From Austwickia sp. (lineage in GTDB: Bacteria; Actinomycetota; Actinomycetes; Actinomycetales; Dermatophilaceae), in contig JADJTI010000001.1 of assembly GCA_016711265.1 (NCBI GenBank), positions 744,001 to 808,000 of the forward strand: a stretch of DNA of 64,000 nucleotides, written 5' to 3'. Below the pieces are notes generated by a model. That model saw nothing but the letters and a program-made list of their open reading frames with translations. It did no database searches and was not told the origin of the DNA. Positions 17,134 through 27,141 of the stretch are shown one piece after another. Within the stretch, counting starts at the first letter, position 1; every line of letters begins with the position of its first letter. Position numbers and translations under genes: made by a program.

Positions 17134-17787
17134 TCAGGCCAGTCCTTCCCCGGAGGGCGGCCAGGGCTTGTCGGCCGGCGCGGCATACTCCGGGCCGACA
17201 TCGTGAAGGTCGGCGTCCCGCGCACCTGAGGACCACCCGTTCGCGTCGCGTTGGCGGGCCGCCGCCTGCCTCAGCCCGCGGGCGGCGAGGCTGGCGACCT
17301 CGGCGACGCTGTCCAAGAGGGTAGGTGACAACATCTTGACCACGGTGGACGCGCGGCAGACCGGGCATGATGCGCAGACGCCGGTGGCCCCGCAACCGCA
17401 CGTGGGGCAGGCGGGGCTGCTGCGGAGCTCCTCGTCGCCAACCTCGTCTGCGCGTGGCGGCTGATCCTCATGTCCGGGCGTCTCGGCCCGGGGCTGCTGC
17501 TCCGGCTGGCCGGCCGAGCCGGCCGCGGGGTCCGAGCCGGGCGTGGGCTCCGAGCCGGGCCTGGGCTCCGTGGGCTGGGGCTCTTCGGTCTGCTCCGGGA
17601 CGGGCTGCGTGGAGAAGTGGTACGCAGCGGCGTGCGCGGACGCCGCTCGAGTGGCCGCGCGGGCCGCCAGTTCATGCACCAGCAGAGCTGCCTCGGACGC
17701 GACCGATCCGCTCGGTTCATGGGTTCTGGCGTGATCGTGTCCGGCGAATGGTCCCGGGGCACCTTCGGTTGCCGTCACCGCCATCAT
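17134..17787 (-). CDS. Cysteine-cluster protein of unknown function
   Basis: A 217-residue protein, not recognised as a named family. A helical N-terminus (SEAALLVHELAARAATRAAS) is followed by a Pro/Glu-rich linker with GSEPTPGSDP-type repeats, a Cys cluster CPTCGCGATGVCASCPVC with six cysteines, and a helix (LLDSVAEVASLAARGLRQA). The CxxCPVC pattern recalls small proteins encoded beside SRPBCC genes in other actinobacteria; zinc or Fe-S binding is inference. GAGGAG abuts the first ATG, so ATG at 17784 or GTG at 17778 may be the real start. Confidence 0.65.
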   Translation of the reverse strand: MMAVTATEGAPGPFAGHDHARTHEPSGSVASEAALLVHELAARAATRAASAHAAAYHFSTQPVPEQTEEPQPTEPRPGSEPTPGSDPAAGSAGQPEQQPRAETPGHEDQPPRADEVGDEELRSSPACPTCGCGATGVCASCPVCRASTVVKMLSPTLLDSVAEVASLAARGLRQAAARQRDANGWSSGARDADLHDVGPEYAAPADKPWPPSGEGLA

Positions 17788-17806
17788 CTCCTCGGGTTGG
17801 CCCTGC

Positions 17807-18253
17807 TCAGCCCTCGACGCGGGTCTTCAGCTCCCTGAGCGCACTGTCGATGATCGTCTCTTCGACCTTACGTTTGATGGCCACCGGCATCGGCACGGAC
17901 ACATCGAACTCCAGGTCGTAGGTGACCTCGGTCCTGCCGTCAGCCGTCGCCGTCAAGGTGTAACTCCCGTCCATCAGGGTGATCACTTCACCCCGCAACA
18001 GCGCCCATGAGACGACACCGACGCCGTCCTCTTCGACGTCCCAGGTGTAGTCGAGCGCATAGGTGTCCTTGAACATGGGGTGTTCGAGGGTCAGCTCGGC
18101 CTGATCCACCCACCCGAGGTCGTCCTCGGCGAGGATCCTGACCGCAGTGATGGAGGAGGACCACTGAGGGTAGGACTCCAGGTCGGCGATCACATCGAGA
18201 ATGGAGCCCGGATCGGCATCAATCACCATGGATGCTCCGGCGCGCTCAGCCAT
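17807..18253 (-). CDS. SRPBCC (START-like) family protein
   Basis: A 148-residue START/polyketide-cyclase-like fold protein with a hydrophobic cavity. The N-terminal ADPGSILDVIADLESYPQW is the diagnostic helix-grip segment, followed by alternating beta strands (AELTLEHPMFKDTYALDY, TYDLEFDVSVPMPVAIKRKV). Corresponds in position and size to Rv2185c/TB16.3 of M. tuberculosis. Ligand unknown. First gene of the operon with the Cys-cluster protein and ROK kinases, 19 bases upstream of the next gene. Confidence 0.88.
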   Translation of the reverse strand: MAERAGASMVIDADPGSILDVIADLESYPQWSSSITAVRILAEDDLGWVDQAELTLEHPMFKDTYALDYTWDVEEDGVGVVSWALLRGEVITLMDGSYTLTATADGRTEVTYDLEFDVSVPMPVAIKRKVEETIIDSALRELKTRVEG

Positions 18254-18504
18254 GACCTCAGGCTACTGCGCGTAGCAGGTTCGTCCTCCCAAGGTGGCTG
18301 ACCGGTGCCGGAAGACCTCCTGGTCGCGGTGCCGCCAGGACGATCCGCCCGGCCGATTCGCCCCCGCACGCACGTGAGACAGGTCATGCTGGCTGAATAG
18401 CCGAGCCGGCTCGGCCCTTCTTACGTCTCGTCGTCCTCCCGGATAGGGTCACAAGAAAGGTCCCACTCATCGGCATCGACGCTGGTGCTACAACAGGAGC
18501 TCAC

Positions 18505-20313
<1,809 letters not shown>

Positions 20314-20370
20314 CCGGCCAGTTGGTCGCGGGCGACCGCCCGTCGCCAGCACGCCCGCCAAGGGACGCAA

Positions 20371-20423
20371 CGCGACGCCACCGAGTATGCCGTCGGCCTA
20401 GCCGACCGCCCGGTGGCGTCGCG
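20371..20423. terminator. Long bidirectional hairpin between convergent genes
   Basis: CGCGACGCCACCG (20371-20383) pairs perfectly over 13 bp with CGGTGGCGTCGCG (20411-20423). The 27-base loop contains a nested hairpin GTCGGC-CTA-GCCGAC. No U-run follows, as is common for actinobacterial terminators. The minus-strand stop codon at 20398 lies in the loop, so the right arm encodes the last residues of that gene. Confidence 0.7.
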
Positions 20424-20712
20424 CTTCCGGACGTGCGATCAGGTCGCGGGCGGCATCGGCTGCCACCAAACCGGCACGGACGAACACATCCACCGCTGCG
20501 GCCTCCTGACGATCCAACGCGAGCCACTCCGGCGGCCGGACCGGCGTTTCGCGACGGGCCGACCCGCGGCCTCTCCCAGCAGCCCCTACCCGGTCTGCGT
20601 CGAACCAGGGGTCCGGAGCAGGCAGCGCCGGCGTCGTCGCCAGGACCGTCAGCACGCAGTCTCCGCAACGGTGCTCGGTCATGCCTGGGCACGTGCCACA
20701 GTCGATCAACAT
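20398..20712 (-). CDS. Small conserved actinobacterial protein with N-terminal Cys motifs
   Basis: A 104-residue protein beginning MLIDCGTCPG and then CGDCVLTVLA, a pair of CxxC motifs separated by about ten residues that could bind zinc. The middle is Pro/Arg-rich and a C-terminal helix (RQEAAAVDVFVRAGLVAADA) follows. This N-terminal signature is shared by small unnamed proteins of many actinobacteria. The start has a strong AAAGGAG. Function unknown. Confidence 0.78.
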   Translation of the reverse strand: MLIDCGTCPGMTEHRCGDCVLTVLATTPALPAPDPWFDADRVGAAGRGRGSARRETPVRPPEWLALDRQEAAAVDVFVRAGLVAADAARDLIARPEARRHRAVG

Positions 20713-20851
20713 CGCTTCTCCTTTCGACGGGATCGTGTCGGGGGACGCGGCCGAACCAGCACGTCCCCCGAGACGAGTCCCGACTCTCTCGCCTGTCGCT
20801 CTGCGTTGCCGACCCTAATCAGGACCACCGACAACGCCATGAGCTGCAGGT

Positions 20852-21643
20852 TCAGCGTGGCGAACCGGCGTCGATCCACACCGTGTCCGCCGTCGCCAAC
20901 ACCATCCCGCCACGACACAACACGCTGCTCGCGTAAGCCTTGCGGCCGGACGCGCCCGTCTGTCGGGAGAACACCACACAGGGTTCGCCCACCTCCGGGA
21001 GTTCGTGCACCTGCGCCGTCATCTGTCCGAGCAGCAGGTAACGATCGGCCGCTCCGGCAGCCCATCCGGTCGGGCAATCCAACGCCGCCCAGACGATGGG
21101 CACACTGACCTCGCACGGCACCCAGGACGCTGCCCACCAGGAGTCGAGCTCGGCCAGCGGCCCTGGCCGCAGCGCCACAGCCTCCTGCGCGGAGCGTTCG
21201 GTGCCGCATCCGAAACAGTGAGCGTACGCGTGCCGCACCAACCCGGGGAAGCGCTCCTGCGCGGCGATCACCTGCGCCGGACTGACGTCCGGGAGCTCGG
21301 CCGGCTCGGGGTCAGGGTTCATCGGTGCGTCCCGGAGAGCCGAGGCAACCAGCCTCGCCGTACCGACTCCGGATCGCGACTGGTCGTCGTACAGGTCCAC
21401 ACCCAGACCGTCCTCCCGTGGACGCACGACCAGTGGGCGCTCCAGCGGTGGCGGCGTCCGCAACGTGACGGTCACCGGCGCAGCCGCACCCAGCGGTGCG
21501 CTGTCCGGGCCGGTGACATGACCGGCCAGGGAGCCGGCCACCCAGCCACCGTTGCCGGAATCGTCGGGTCCGCAGAACCTGGCGGGCACGACCAGTTCAG
21601 CAGGGTCGGACAAGTGGTGGTCCGTGAGTTGACGGGGGGTCAC
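20852..21643 (-). CDS. Thioesterase-like (hotdog) protein
   Basis: About 263 residues. The N-terminal FCGPDDSGNGGWVAGSLAG, the PLVVRPREDGLGVDLYDD strand region, a central CFGCG and the C-terminal QTGASGRKAYASSVL and DTVWID resemble actinobacterial acyl-CoA thioesterase-like double-hotdog proteins. The Cys pair in HCFGCGTER is a possible extra metal or redox site. GTG at 21643 is chosen because GAGAGGAG precedes it and the family-like region starts there; the frame is open to 21772. Specific substrate unknown. It is divergent from the exonuclease/GIY-YIG gene with only about 130 bases between starts. Confidence 0.72.
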   Translation of the reverse strand: MTPRQLTDHHLSDPAELVVPARFCGPDDSGNGGWVAGSLAGHVTGPDSAPLGAAAPVTVTLRTPPPLERPLVVRPREDGLGVDLYDDQSRSGVGTARLVASALRDAPMNPDPEPAELPDVSPAQVIAAQERFPGLVRHAYAHCFGCGTERSAQEAVALRPGPLAELDSWWAASWVPCEVSVPIVWAALDCPTGWAAGAADRYLLLGQMTAQVHELPEVGEPCVVFSRQTGASGRKAYASSVLCRGGMVLATADTVWIDAGSPR

Positions 21644-21770
21644 CGGGGCTCCTCTCGTGGGTCTGGTTGGGGACTGACTGGAGTCGAGAGTGGGTTGGAT
21701 CGGCAGGCGGGGCACGGGTGTACGGCGTGGGTCGGCAGCGTTGTCGGAGGTGCACCCTACCGTTGCGGAC

Positions 21771-23669
21771 ATGCAGGCGGTTCAGGGGACTCTCGATGAG
21801 ATTGGCACCACGTTGGCCGAGGTCACGTTCGTCGTCGTCGACCTGGAGACCACGGGTGGCAGCGCCGCGGCGCACGCGATCACCGAGATCGGCGCGGTCA
21901 AGGTGCGCGGCGGGGAGGTGCTCGGCGAATTCCAGACGTTGGTCAACCCCGGGTGCCCGATCCCGCCATTCATCGCCGTGCTCACGGGGATCACCGACTC
22001 CATGGTGGCGACGGCGCCACCACTGGCGCAGGTCCTGCCGTCCTTTCTGGAGTTCACGCGCGGCGCAGTGCTGGTGGCTCATAACGCCCCGTTCGACGTC
22101 TCCTTCCTCAAAGCCGGTGCGGCGCAGCTCGGGCTGCCTTGGCCGCGTTTCGATGTCGTGGACACCGCTCACCTCGCGCGGCAGCTGGTCACCCGGGACG
22201 AAGCCCCCAACCGCAAGCTGGCCACCCTGGCCGCACTCTTCGGGGCCGCCACCACCCCCGATCACCGGGCCCTGCACGACGCCCGAGCGACGGTGGACGT
22301 CCTGCACGCCCTGATCGCCAGGGTGGGCAACCTCGGCGTCGACACATTGCCCGAGCTGGTCACCTTCACCAGCCGGGTCAGTGCTGCCCAGCGCCGCAAG
22401 CGCCACCTGGCCGAGCACCTGCCCGCCACAGCCGGGGTGTACGTGTTCAAGGACGTTCGCGGCCGTGCGCTGTACGTTGGCACCTCCACCGACATCCGCC
22501 GCCGGGTCCGCAGCTACTTCACGGCCGCCGAACAGCGCAGCCGGATGGCCGAAATGGTGGGGATCGCCGAGAGCGTCACCGCCATCGTCTGCGCCACACC
22601 CCTGGAGGCCCAGGTCAGGGAACTGCGACTGATCGCCGAGCACGATCCGCGCTACAACCGGCGCTCACGGCGTCCCGAGCGCAGGCCGTGGATCAAACTG
22701 ACCGCGGAGGCGTTCCCGCGACTGTCGGTGGTGCACCGGGTGCGCGACGACGGGGCGACGTACGCCGGACCGTTCGGCTCGCGTTCAGCCGCCCAAGGCG
22801 CCATCGATGCCCTGCACGATGTCCTGCCGCTGCGGCAATGCACCGCCCGGATCTCCCCGCGACGACGGCAACCGGCGTGCGTACTGGCCGATCTTGGACG
22901 CTGCGGCGCGCCGTGCACCGGCGCTGTCGACGTGGCCACCTACGCCGAGGTGGCGGCGCGGGCCGCGGGCATGCTCGGCGGCGACGGCCGGAGCGTGCGG
23001 GCAGCACTGCTCGCGAAGCTGGCCGACTTGGCCGCAGCGGAACGCTACGAAGCGGCCGCCGTCGTCCGTGACCGGATGCACCAGCTGATTCGTGGCGCGG
23101 CCCTAGCCCAACGCGTTGCACCGTTGGCCGGATCACGCGAGCTGGTCGCTGCCCGAGCCCTCGAATCCGGCGGCTGGGAGTTCATCAGCGTTCGGTACGG
23201 CCGGCTGGCCGGCACGGCACGATCCCCCGCGGGGGCAGACCCGATGCCCTACATCGACGCGATGCGTACGACGGCCGAAGTGGTCTGCGCGCAGGTGCCG
23301 CCGCAGCCCGCTGCGACCTCGGAGGAGACCGGGGTCATCCTGTCGTGGCTGGAGGCCCCGGGCACCCGCGTGGTGCACCTCGACGGGCAATGGGCCAGCC
23401 CGATGCATGGTGCCGGAGCGGCGACCGCCCTCATGGCAGCACGCGAGCCACGCGATCGCTGGGCGCCGGCGGGATCGTGGGGAGAGCCCCGCGCCGCCAC
23501 CACCCTGACGCGACCACCGGGCGCCGTACCCTCTGCCGCCCCCGCACCACGCCGGACCGCGGCTGCGCAGCGGCAGCGACAAGGAGGCCCGCTTGGGAGC
23601 AGGCAGGGGGGCACGGTGGCCGACTCCCTGGCTTCGGCACCGGTTCTGCCCATTACAGTGGCAGGGTGA
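21771..23669 (+). CDS. DEDDh exonuclease fused to UvrC-like GIY-YIG module
   Basis: A 632-residue fusion. Residues about 15-190: a DnaQ-like DEDDh 3'-5' exonuclease (VVDLETTGGS, HNAPFDVSFL, HRALHDARATVDVL). Residues about 220-310: a GIY-YIG nuclease domain (AGVYVFKDVRGRALYVGTS, then TDIRRRVRSYF). Beyond that are UvrC-like segments, including CVLADLGRCGAPCTG and a UVR-like coiled segment (LAAAERYEAAAVVRDRM). The UvrC RNase H-like endonuclease and HhH domains are absent; the C-terminus is low complexity. This architecture matches Rv2191, whose neighbour is also trpD. A repair or Cho-like incision role is inferred. Confidence 0.88.
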   Translation: MQAVQGTLDEIGTTLAEVTFVVVDLETTGGSAAAHAITEIGAVKVRGGEVLGEFQTLVNPGCPIPPFIAVLTGITDSMVATAPPLAQVLPSFLEFTRGAVLVAHNAPFDVSFLKAGAAQLGLPWPRFDVVDTAHLARQLVTRDEAPNRKLATLAALFGAATTPDHRALHDARATVDVLHALIARVGNLGVDTLPELVTFTSRVSAAQRRKRHLAEHLPATAGVYVFKDVRGRALYVGTSTDIRRRVRSYFTAAEQRSRMAEMVGIAESVTAIVCATPLEAQVRELRLIAEHDPRYNRRSRRPERRPWIKLTAEAFPRLSVVHRVRDDGATYAGPFGSRSAAQGAIDALHDVLPLRQCTARISPRRRQPACVLADLGRCGAPCTGAVDVATYAEVAARAAGMLGGDGRSVRAALLAKLADLAAAERYEAAAVVRDRMHQLIRGAALAQRVAPLAGSRELVAARALESGGWEFISVRYGRLAGTARSPAGADPMPYIDAMRTTAEVVCAQVPPQPAATSEETGVILSWLEAPGTRVVHLDGQWASPMHGAGAATALMAAREPRDRWAPAGSWGEPRAATTLTRPPGAVPSAAPAPRRTAAAQRQRQGGPLGSRQGGTVADSLASAPVLPITVAG

Positions 23670-23944
23670 TCGCCGCCATCGTCCTGGTCAACGCCGAAGT
23701 TCACCGCATCCCTGAAGTCGCCGAGGCGATCGTGGAGATCGAGGGCGTCCAGGAGGTTTACTCCGTGACCGGGGACATCGATCTCATCGCCGTGGTTCAT
23801 GCCGGCCAGCACGATGACCTGGCGGACATCATCGCCGACCGCCTGAACAAGGTTGACGGGGTGATCGGTACCCGCACACACATCGCGTTCCGGACCTACC
23901 GCAGCGCCGAGCTGGACGCCGCGTTCAGCCTCGGCCTGGACTGA
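23666..23944 (+). CDS. Lrp/AsnC ligand-binding (RAM/SIAM) domain protein
   Basis: A 92-residue stand-alone Lrp/AsnC effector domain without a DNA-binding domain (AAIVLVNAEVHRIPEVAEAI, VQEVYSVTGDIDLIAVV, HIAFRTYRSAELDAAFSLG). Such proteins bind amino acids and may oligomerise with full-length Lrp regulators. The GTG start overlaps the upstream stop by four bases (GTGA), so translation is coupled to the nuclease gene. Confidence 0.88.
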   Translation: MIAAIVLVNAEVHRIPEVAEAIVEIEGVQEVYSVTGDIDLIAVVHAGQHDDLADIIADRLNKVDGVIGTRTHIAFRTYRSAELDAAFSLGLD

Positions 23945-23975
23945 GACGAGTTGCACCCAAAGCCTGGGTGAGTGG

Positions 23976-24833
23976 CTAGGGGCTCTCCTGCGGGTGATGC
24001 ACACTCCGAGCGCTCTCCTGCACTGTGCTCAGCCACGCGTGACACCCGTCGGCACCTGCGAGCGGCTCCAGTCGGGTGACCGCCAGCGGTGCGTCCAACT
24101 CGGCCACGATTCCCCGCATCAGACCCAAGTGCACACCGCAGACCACCTGCGGATACGTCAGGGCGAGATCCAGAAACGGGCAGGACCGCAGCACCAGCCG
24201 GTCGCCCTCCTGCGAACGCTCGGCCACCGGATCGAACCCAAGCTCCTCTAGGATCGTCAACAACCGGGCCCGTGCGGCCAACTCGTCGATGGACTCGTAC
24301 GGCGCCCGCCGCTCGGTGAGATAGCGCCCCCACTCCTGGCCGCACGACACAGCCGCCTGCTCAGGCTGCGGCACCCAGTGCATCCATGAGCCTGCCAGGA
24401 TATCGGCGAGTAGCGCCGCTCCGGCACGTTCCAGCTCCGCTTCTGTCGTGGGGATCGCACGGTAGACCGCCCTGGGTCGACCCGGAGTGCCTCGCGGTTC
24501 CATCGTTCGGCGAGCCAATCCTGCCGCCACCAGGGCATCCAGGTGAAACCGGGCGGTGTTGGGGTGCAACCCCATGCGATCGGCGGTGGTGGCCACGCCC
24601 AACGGTTCGGCGCAGGACCGCAGGAGTTGCAGCACTTCAGAGCGTCGTTGCCCCAGGGCAGACTTCGGCCCGGCCTCCCGAGCGCGGGTCGACGGCCGGC
24701 CGTCAATGCGCTGACGGGCCCGAACGGCATGGTTCGCGCCCACCACCACACCCTCCAGAGCCCGAACCTCGAGGGGTTCAGCGTTCGTTGGGGTTACCTG
24801 CCGGCCAGTCACGGAACGCACTGTATCCGACAC
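23976..24833 (-). CDS. Winged-helix transcriptional regulator with C-terminal cysteine cluster (SufR/ArsR-like)
   Basis: A 285-residue regulator. The HTH lies at about residues 60-125 (RRSEVLQLLRSCAEPLGVAT, MGLHPNTARFHLDALVAAGL, then RTMEPRGTPGRPRAVY). The C-terminal half carries Cys in AVSCGQEW, LRSCPFLDLAL, VVCGVHLGLM and DGCHAW, reminiscent of SufR-type Fe-S-sensing repressors, so metal or Fe-S sensing is a fair inference. The GTG start at 24833 is weak and a later start within the first 50 residues is possible. It follows the small protein gene by 15 bases and is convergent with the Lrp-like gene. Confidence 0.8.
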   Translation of the reverse strand: MSDTVRSVTGRQVTPTNAEPLEVRALEGVVVGANHAVRARQRIDGRPSTRAREAGPKSALGQRRSEVLQLLRSCAEPLGVATTADRMGLHPNTARFHLDALVAAGLARRTMEPRGTPGRPRAVYRAIPTTEAELERAGAALLADILAGSWMHWVPQPEQAAVSCGQEWGRYLTERRAPYESIDELAARARLLTILEELGFDPVAERSQEGDRLVLRSCPFLDLALTYPQVVCGVHLGLMRGIVAELDAPLAVTRLEPLAGADGCHAWLSTVQESARSVHHPQESP

Positions 24834-24848
24834 CAGGACTTGTAGTAA

Positions 24849-25187
24849 TCAGATTTCCGCACCGTGCCGCCACACCTCCGCAGTCGCGGAAGACGCCCTG
24901 GCCGACATGTCCTGATGAGGCGACAACCTGATCATCCCCCCTTGGATACACGGGAAGAAGATTCCAGGATTGTCGACGACGAAGAGATCCGTCACCGTAC
25001 CCTCACGGCACGTCACGACCGTTTCCACACTGTGGTAGTAGCCGAGGTGCAGGCCGATGATGTGCTTACCTGCCGGTACCTGCCATTGCGTGACATCGGC
25101 ATCCAAAGGCCCCAGCGGCACATCACCCACCATGAGCACGCGCTCAGGGCTAGCGGTTCCGCGGTGGATTCGCAGGGTTGCTGTCAT
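24849..25187 (-). CDS. Small beta-rich hypothetical protein
   Basis: About 112 residues, unrecognised. A predicted beta-sandwich-like pattern (ATLRIHRGTASPERVLMVGD, WQVPAGKHIIGLHLGYYHS, VVTCREGTVTDLFVVD) with Gly-rich turns is slightly PEGA-like. It has cysteines in VVTCREG and FFPCIQGG. ATG at 25187 is downstream of GAGGAG; the frame is open to 25259. It lies directly upstream of the Cys-containing regulator and probably shares its transcript, so it could be that regulator's partner. Confidence 0.6.
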   Translation of the reverse strand: MTATLRIHRGTASPERVLMVGDVPLGPLDADVTQWQVPAGKHIIGLHLGYYHSVETVVTCREGTVTDLFVVDNPGIFFPCIQGGMIRLSPHQDMSARASSATAEVWRHGAEI

Positions 25188-25275
25188 GGCCTCACGTCTC
25201 CTCGACTCCTCGACGTACCGCCGACAGGTGCTCTCGGCAACCGGCCGGGGGAAGTCCACCTGCTGATCACCACGC

Positions 25276-25305
25276 TACTCTTCTTTTTACTATTTTTACA
25301 TAGCA
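25276..25305 (-). promoter_or_regulatory. AT-rich island, probable promoter
   Basis: A 30-base stretch (minus-strand TATGTAAAAATAGTAAAAAG) is strikingly AT-rich against the GC-rich background and lies about 90-120 bases upstream of the small protein/HTH gene pair. TATGTA and TAGTAA are possible -10 elements. The rest of 25188-25430 shows no gene. Confidence 0.35.
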
Positions 25306-25430
25306 GCCCGGATACGACGTCTACTCGTGACCCCGAACGTCGATGGACAGGGTCACGCTCGACTGCGAGCTGTCGAGCGGCGCCCCGGGGGGTCTCGGAG
25401 GTCGACGGCCGTTGGTGGGCCGGACCGGCT

Positions 25431-26522
25431 TCAGGCGGGCCGGACGGGCTCTGAGGGGTCGAGCGTGAAGGCCGCCCACTGCTCCAGCCTGGCTGCCGCC
25501 GCTCCGGAATCGATGCTCTCAGCAGCGTTGGCCATCCCCGTCGCCAGCCGCTCTTCGATCTCTGCTGGCGAGGGCGGCGTCGTGCACCCGGCATGACCCG
25601 CCGCCACCAGTGCCAGGGCGACCCCGGCGTTCAGCAGGACGGCGTCACGCACCGGCCCCGGCTTTCCGGCGAGCAACTCCCGTACGACCTGGGCATTTTC
25701 CGCGGGTGTGCCGCCACGCAGGGCGGACAGGGGTTGTCGCTCGAGCCCGAACCGCTCGGGGTCCACCGTGTGTTCGCCGACACGCTCCCCCGCGACCCAC
25801 CACAGCGTTGAGGTCGTGGAAATGGTGAGTTCATCCAGGCCGTCGTCGCCACGGAACACTGCCGCGGCCCGACCTCGGCGCGCGAACACCCCTGCCACCA
25901 GCGGAGCCATCCGTCGGTCGGCAACGCCGACAGCGGAAAAGGTGGGTTGGGCGGGGTTGGTGAGAGGACCCAGGACGTTGAAAACCGTGGAGATCCCAAG
26001 GTCGCGCCGCGGGACGGCGACGTAGCGCATCGACGGGTGAAACGCTTGAGCGAAACAAAAAGTGATGCCCGTCCGGGCCGCAGAGGCCACCACCTGGTCG
26101 GGACTCAAGGTGAGGTGGACCCCGAGAGCCTCTAGAACGTCGGCGGTGCCTGAGGAGGAGGACGCTGCGCGGTTGCCGTGCTTGACGACCGTCACCCCGG
26201 CCCCGGCGGCCGTGATCGCGGCCATCGTGGAGATGTTCACCGTGTGCGCCCGATCGCCGCCGGTGCCGACGATGTCCAGACTCGGCTCCGGCACCTCGAT
26301 CCGGCGCGCGTGGCCCAGCATGGTGTCCGCGATGCCGAGCAGCTCTTCGCTGGTCACGCCCTTGGCGCGCAGCGCCACCAGGAAGGCGGCGATCTGGGCG
26401 TCCGAGGCCTCGCCGGACATGATCCGATCCATCGCCCAGCGTGAATCAGCGGCGTTCAGGTCCTTTCCCTGGAGCAATGCCTCGAGCAGACCGGGCCAGC
26501 TGGCGTCACGTTGCTCGGGCAT
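25431..26522 (-). CDS. trpD: Anthranilate phosphoribosyltransferase
   Basis: Second step of tryptophan synthesis, joining anthranilate to PRPP. The 363 residues show MSGEASDAQIAAFLVALRAK, the PRPP-binding DIVGTGGDRAHTVNIST, VVKHGNRAASSSSGTADVLE, FCFAQAFHPSMRYVA, RRDLGISTVFNVLGPLTNPA and DGLDELTI. ATG at 26522 follows TGAGGAGC; the longer open frame upstream overlaps the receiver gene and is spurious. It begins 5 bases after the receiver-like gene ends. Same location beside ctaE as in mycobacteria. Confidence 0.95.
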   Translation of the reverse strand: MPEQRDASWPGLLEALLQGKDLNAADSRWAMDRIMSGEASDAQIAAFLVALRAKGVTSEELLGIADTMLGHARRIEVPEPSLDIVGTGGDRAHTVNISTMAAITAAGAGVTVVKHGNRAASSSSGTADVLEALGVHLTLSPDQVVASAARTGITFCFAQAFHPSMRYVAVPRRDLGISTVFNVLGPLTNPAQPTFSAVGVADRRMAPLVAGVFARRGRAAAVFRGDDGLDELTISTTSTLWWVAGERVGEHTVDPERFGLERQPLSALRGGTPAENAQVVRELLAGKPGPVRDAVLLNAGVALALVAAGHAGCTTPPSPAEIEERLATGMANAAESIDSGAAAARLEQWAAFTLDPSEPVRPA

Positions 26523-26527
26523 GCTCC

Positions 26528-26947
26528 TCAGCCCACGTCCCGGCTCCGGGCGAGTTCGGACACCCCAGAGGCCAGCGCGATGGGGTCGAGCGGGTGCGGC
26601 ACCACAGCGTCGGCGTTGGACCAGGAGGCCAACCACCCGTCCTGCACACGCCCGGTGAGCACCATGATCGGCGGGCACTCATAGATCTCGCTCTTGAGTT
26701 GACGGCACAGGCCGAGCCCGCCGTAGGGCACCGCCTCTCCGTCGAGAATGAGAAGGTCGAAGCCGCCGGCGTCCACCTGCTCGATGACCGCGGGCGCCGT
26801 CGCGCATTCAGTCCACTCCCCGATCCGGACATCCTTGGCGGGCCGTCGGCCCACGCCCAGACGGACGGCTTCGCGAGTGGTCACGTCATCGCTGTACACC
26901 AGCACCCGAAGCTCGTGGGCGGCCGTGCGGACGTCGGTTGCGCTCAT
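26528..26947 (-). CDS. Atypical stand-alone response-regulator receiver protein
   Basis: A 139-residue CheY-like domain with no output domain. The acidic pair is D20-D21 (VYSDD), the predicted phosphoacceptor is D69 (LLILDGEAVPYGG), and the conserved Thr is in MVLTGR. The usually invariant Lys before the Pro is replaced by His (VVPHPLDP), so phosphorylation control may be altered or absent. No histidine kinase is nearby. It precedes trpD by 5 bases and is divergent from ctaE-qcrCAB; similar orphan receivers occur at this position in other actinobacteria. Confidence 0.8.
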   Translation of the reverse strand: MSATDVRTAAHELRVLVYSDDVTTREAVRLGVGRRPAKDVRIGEWTECATAPAVIEQVDAGGFDLLILDGEAVPYGGLGLCRQLKSEIYECPPIMVLTGRVQDGWLASWSNADAVVPHPLDPIALASGVSELARSRDVG

Positions 26948-27029
26948 GCCCGTGATCCTAACCTGCGCGCGAAGGCCTCGGCCGGGCAACCGGGTCGAGG
27001 CCGAACAGCCTCCGAGACCGACCTCAGGC

Positions 27030-27058
27030 CGGTTCCGTTCACCCGGTGAACGGAACCG
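27030..27058. promoter_or_regulatory. Perfect 14+1+14 palindrome in the ctaE/trpD divergent promoter region
   Basis: CGGTTCCGTTCACC, one central C, and GGTGAACGGAACCG form a perfect inverted repeat. It lies 84 bases upstream of the ctaE start and 83 bases upstream of the receiver-trpD start. Its symmetry and central position between divergent operons point to a dimeric regulator site rather than a terminator (no loop, no U-run). Confidence 0.6.
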
Positions 27059-27141
27059 TTGGGCGCGCGGGTGATACGACCGTGATGCGTCCCGCGTTCC
27101 CCAACGCCGCAGAACGGCCCGGATATGGCAATAATTGGGCC

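Noticed and set aside
25188..25430. Extra gene in the trpD downstream gap
   Set aside because: Open frames on both strands lack start signals and protein-like composition; only the AT-rich island stands out.
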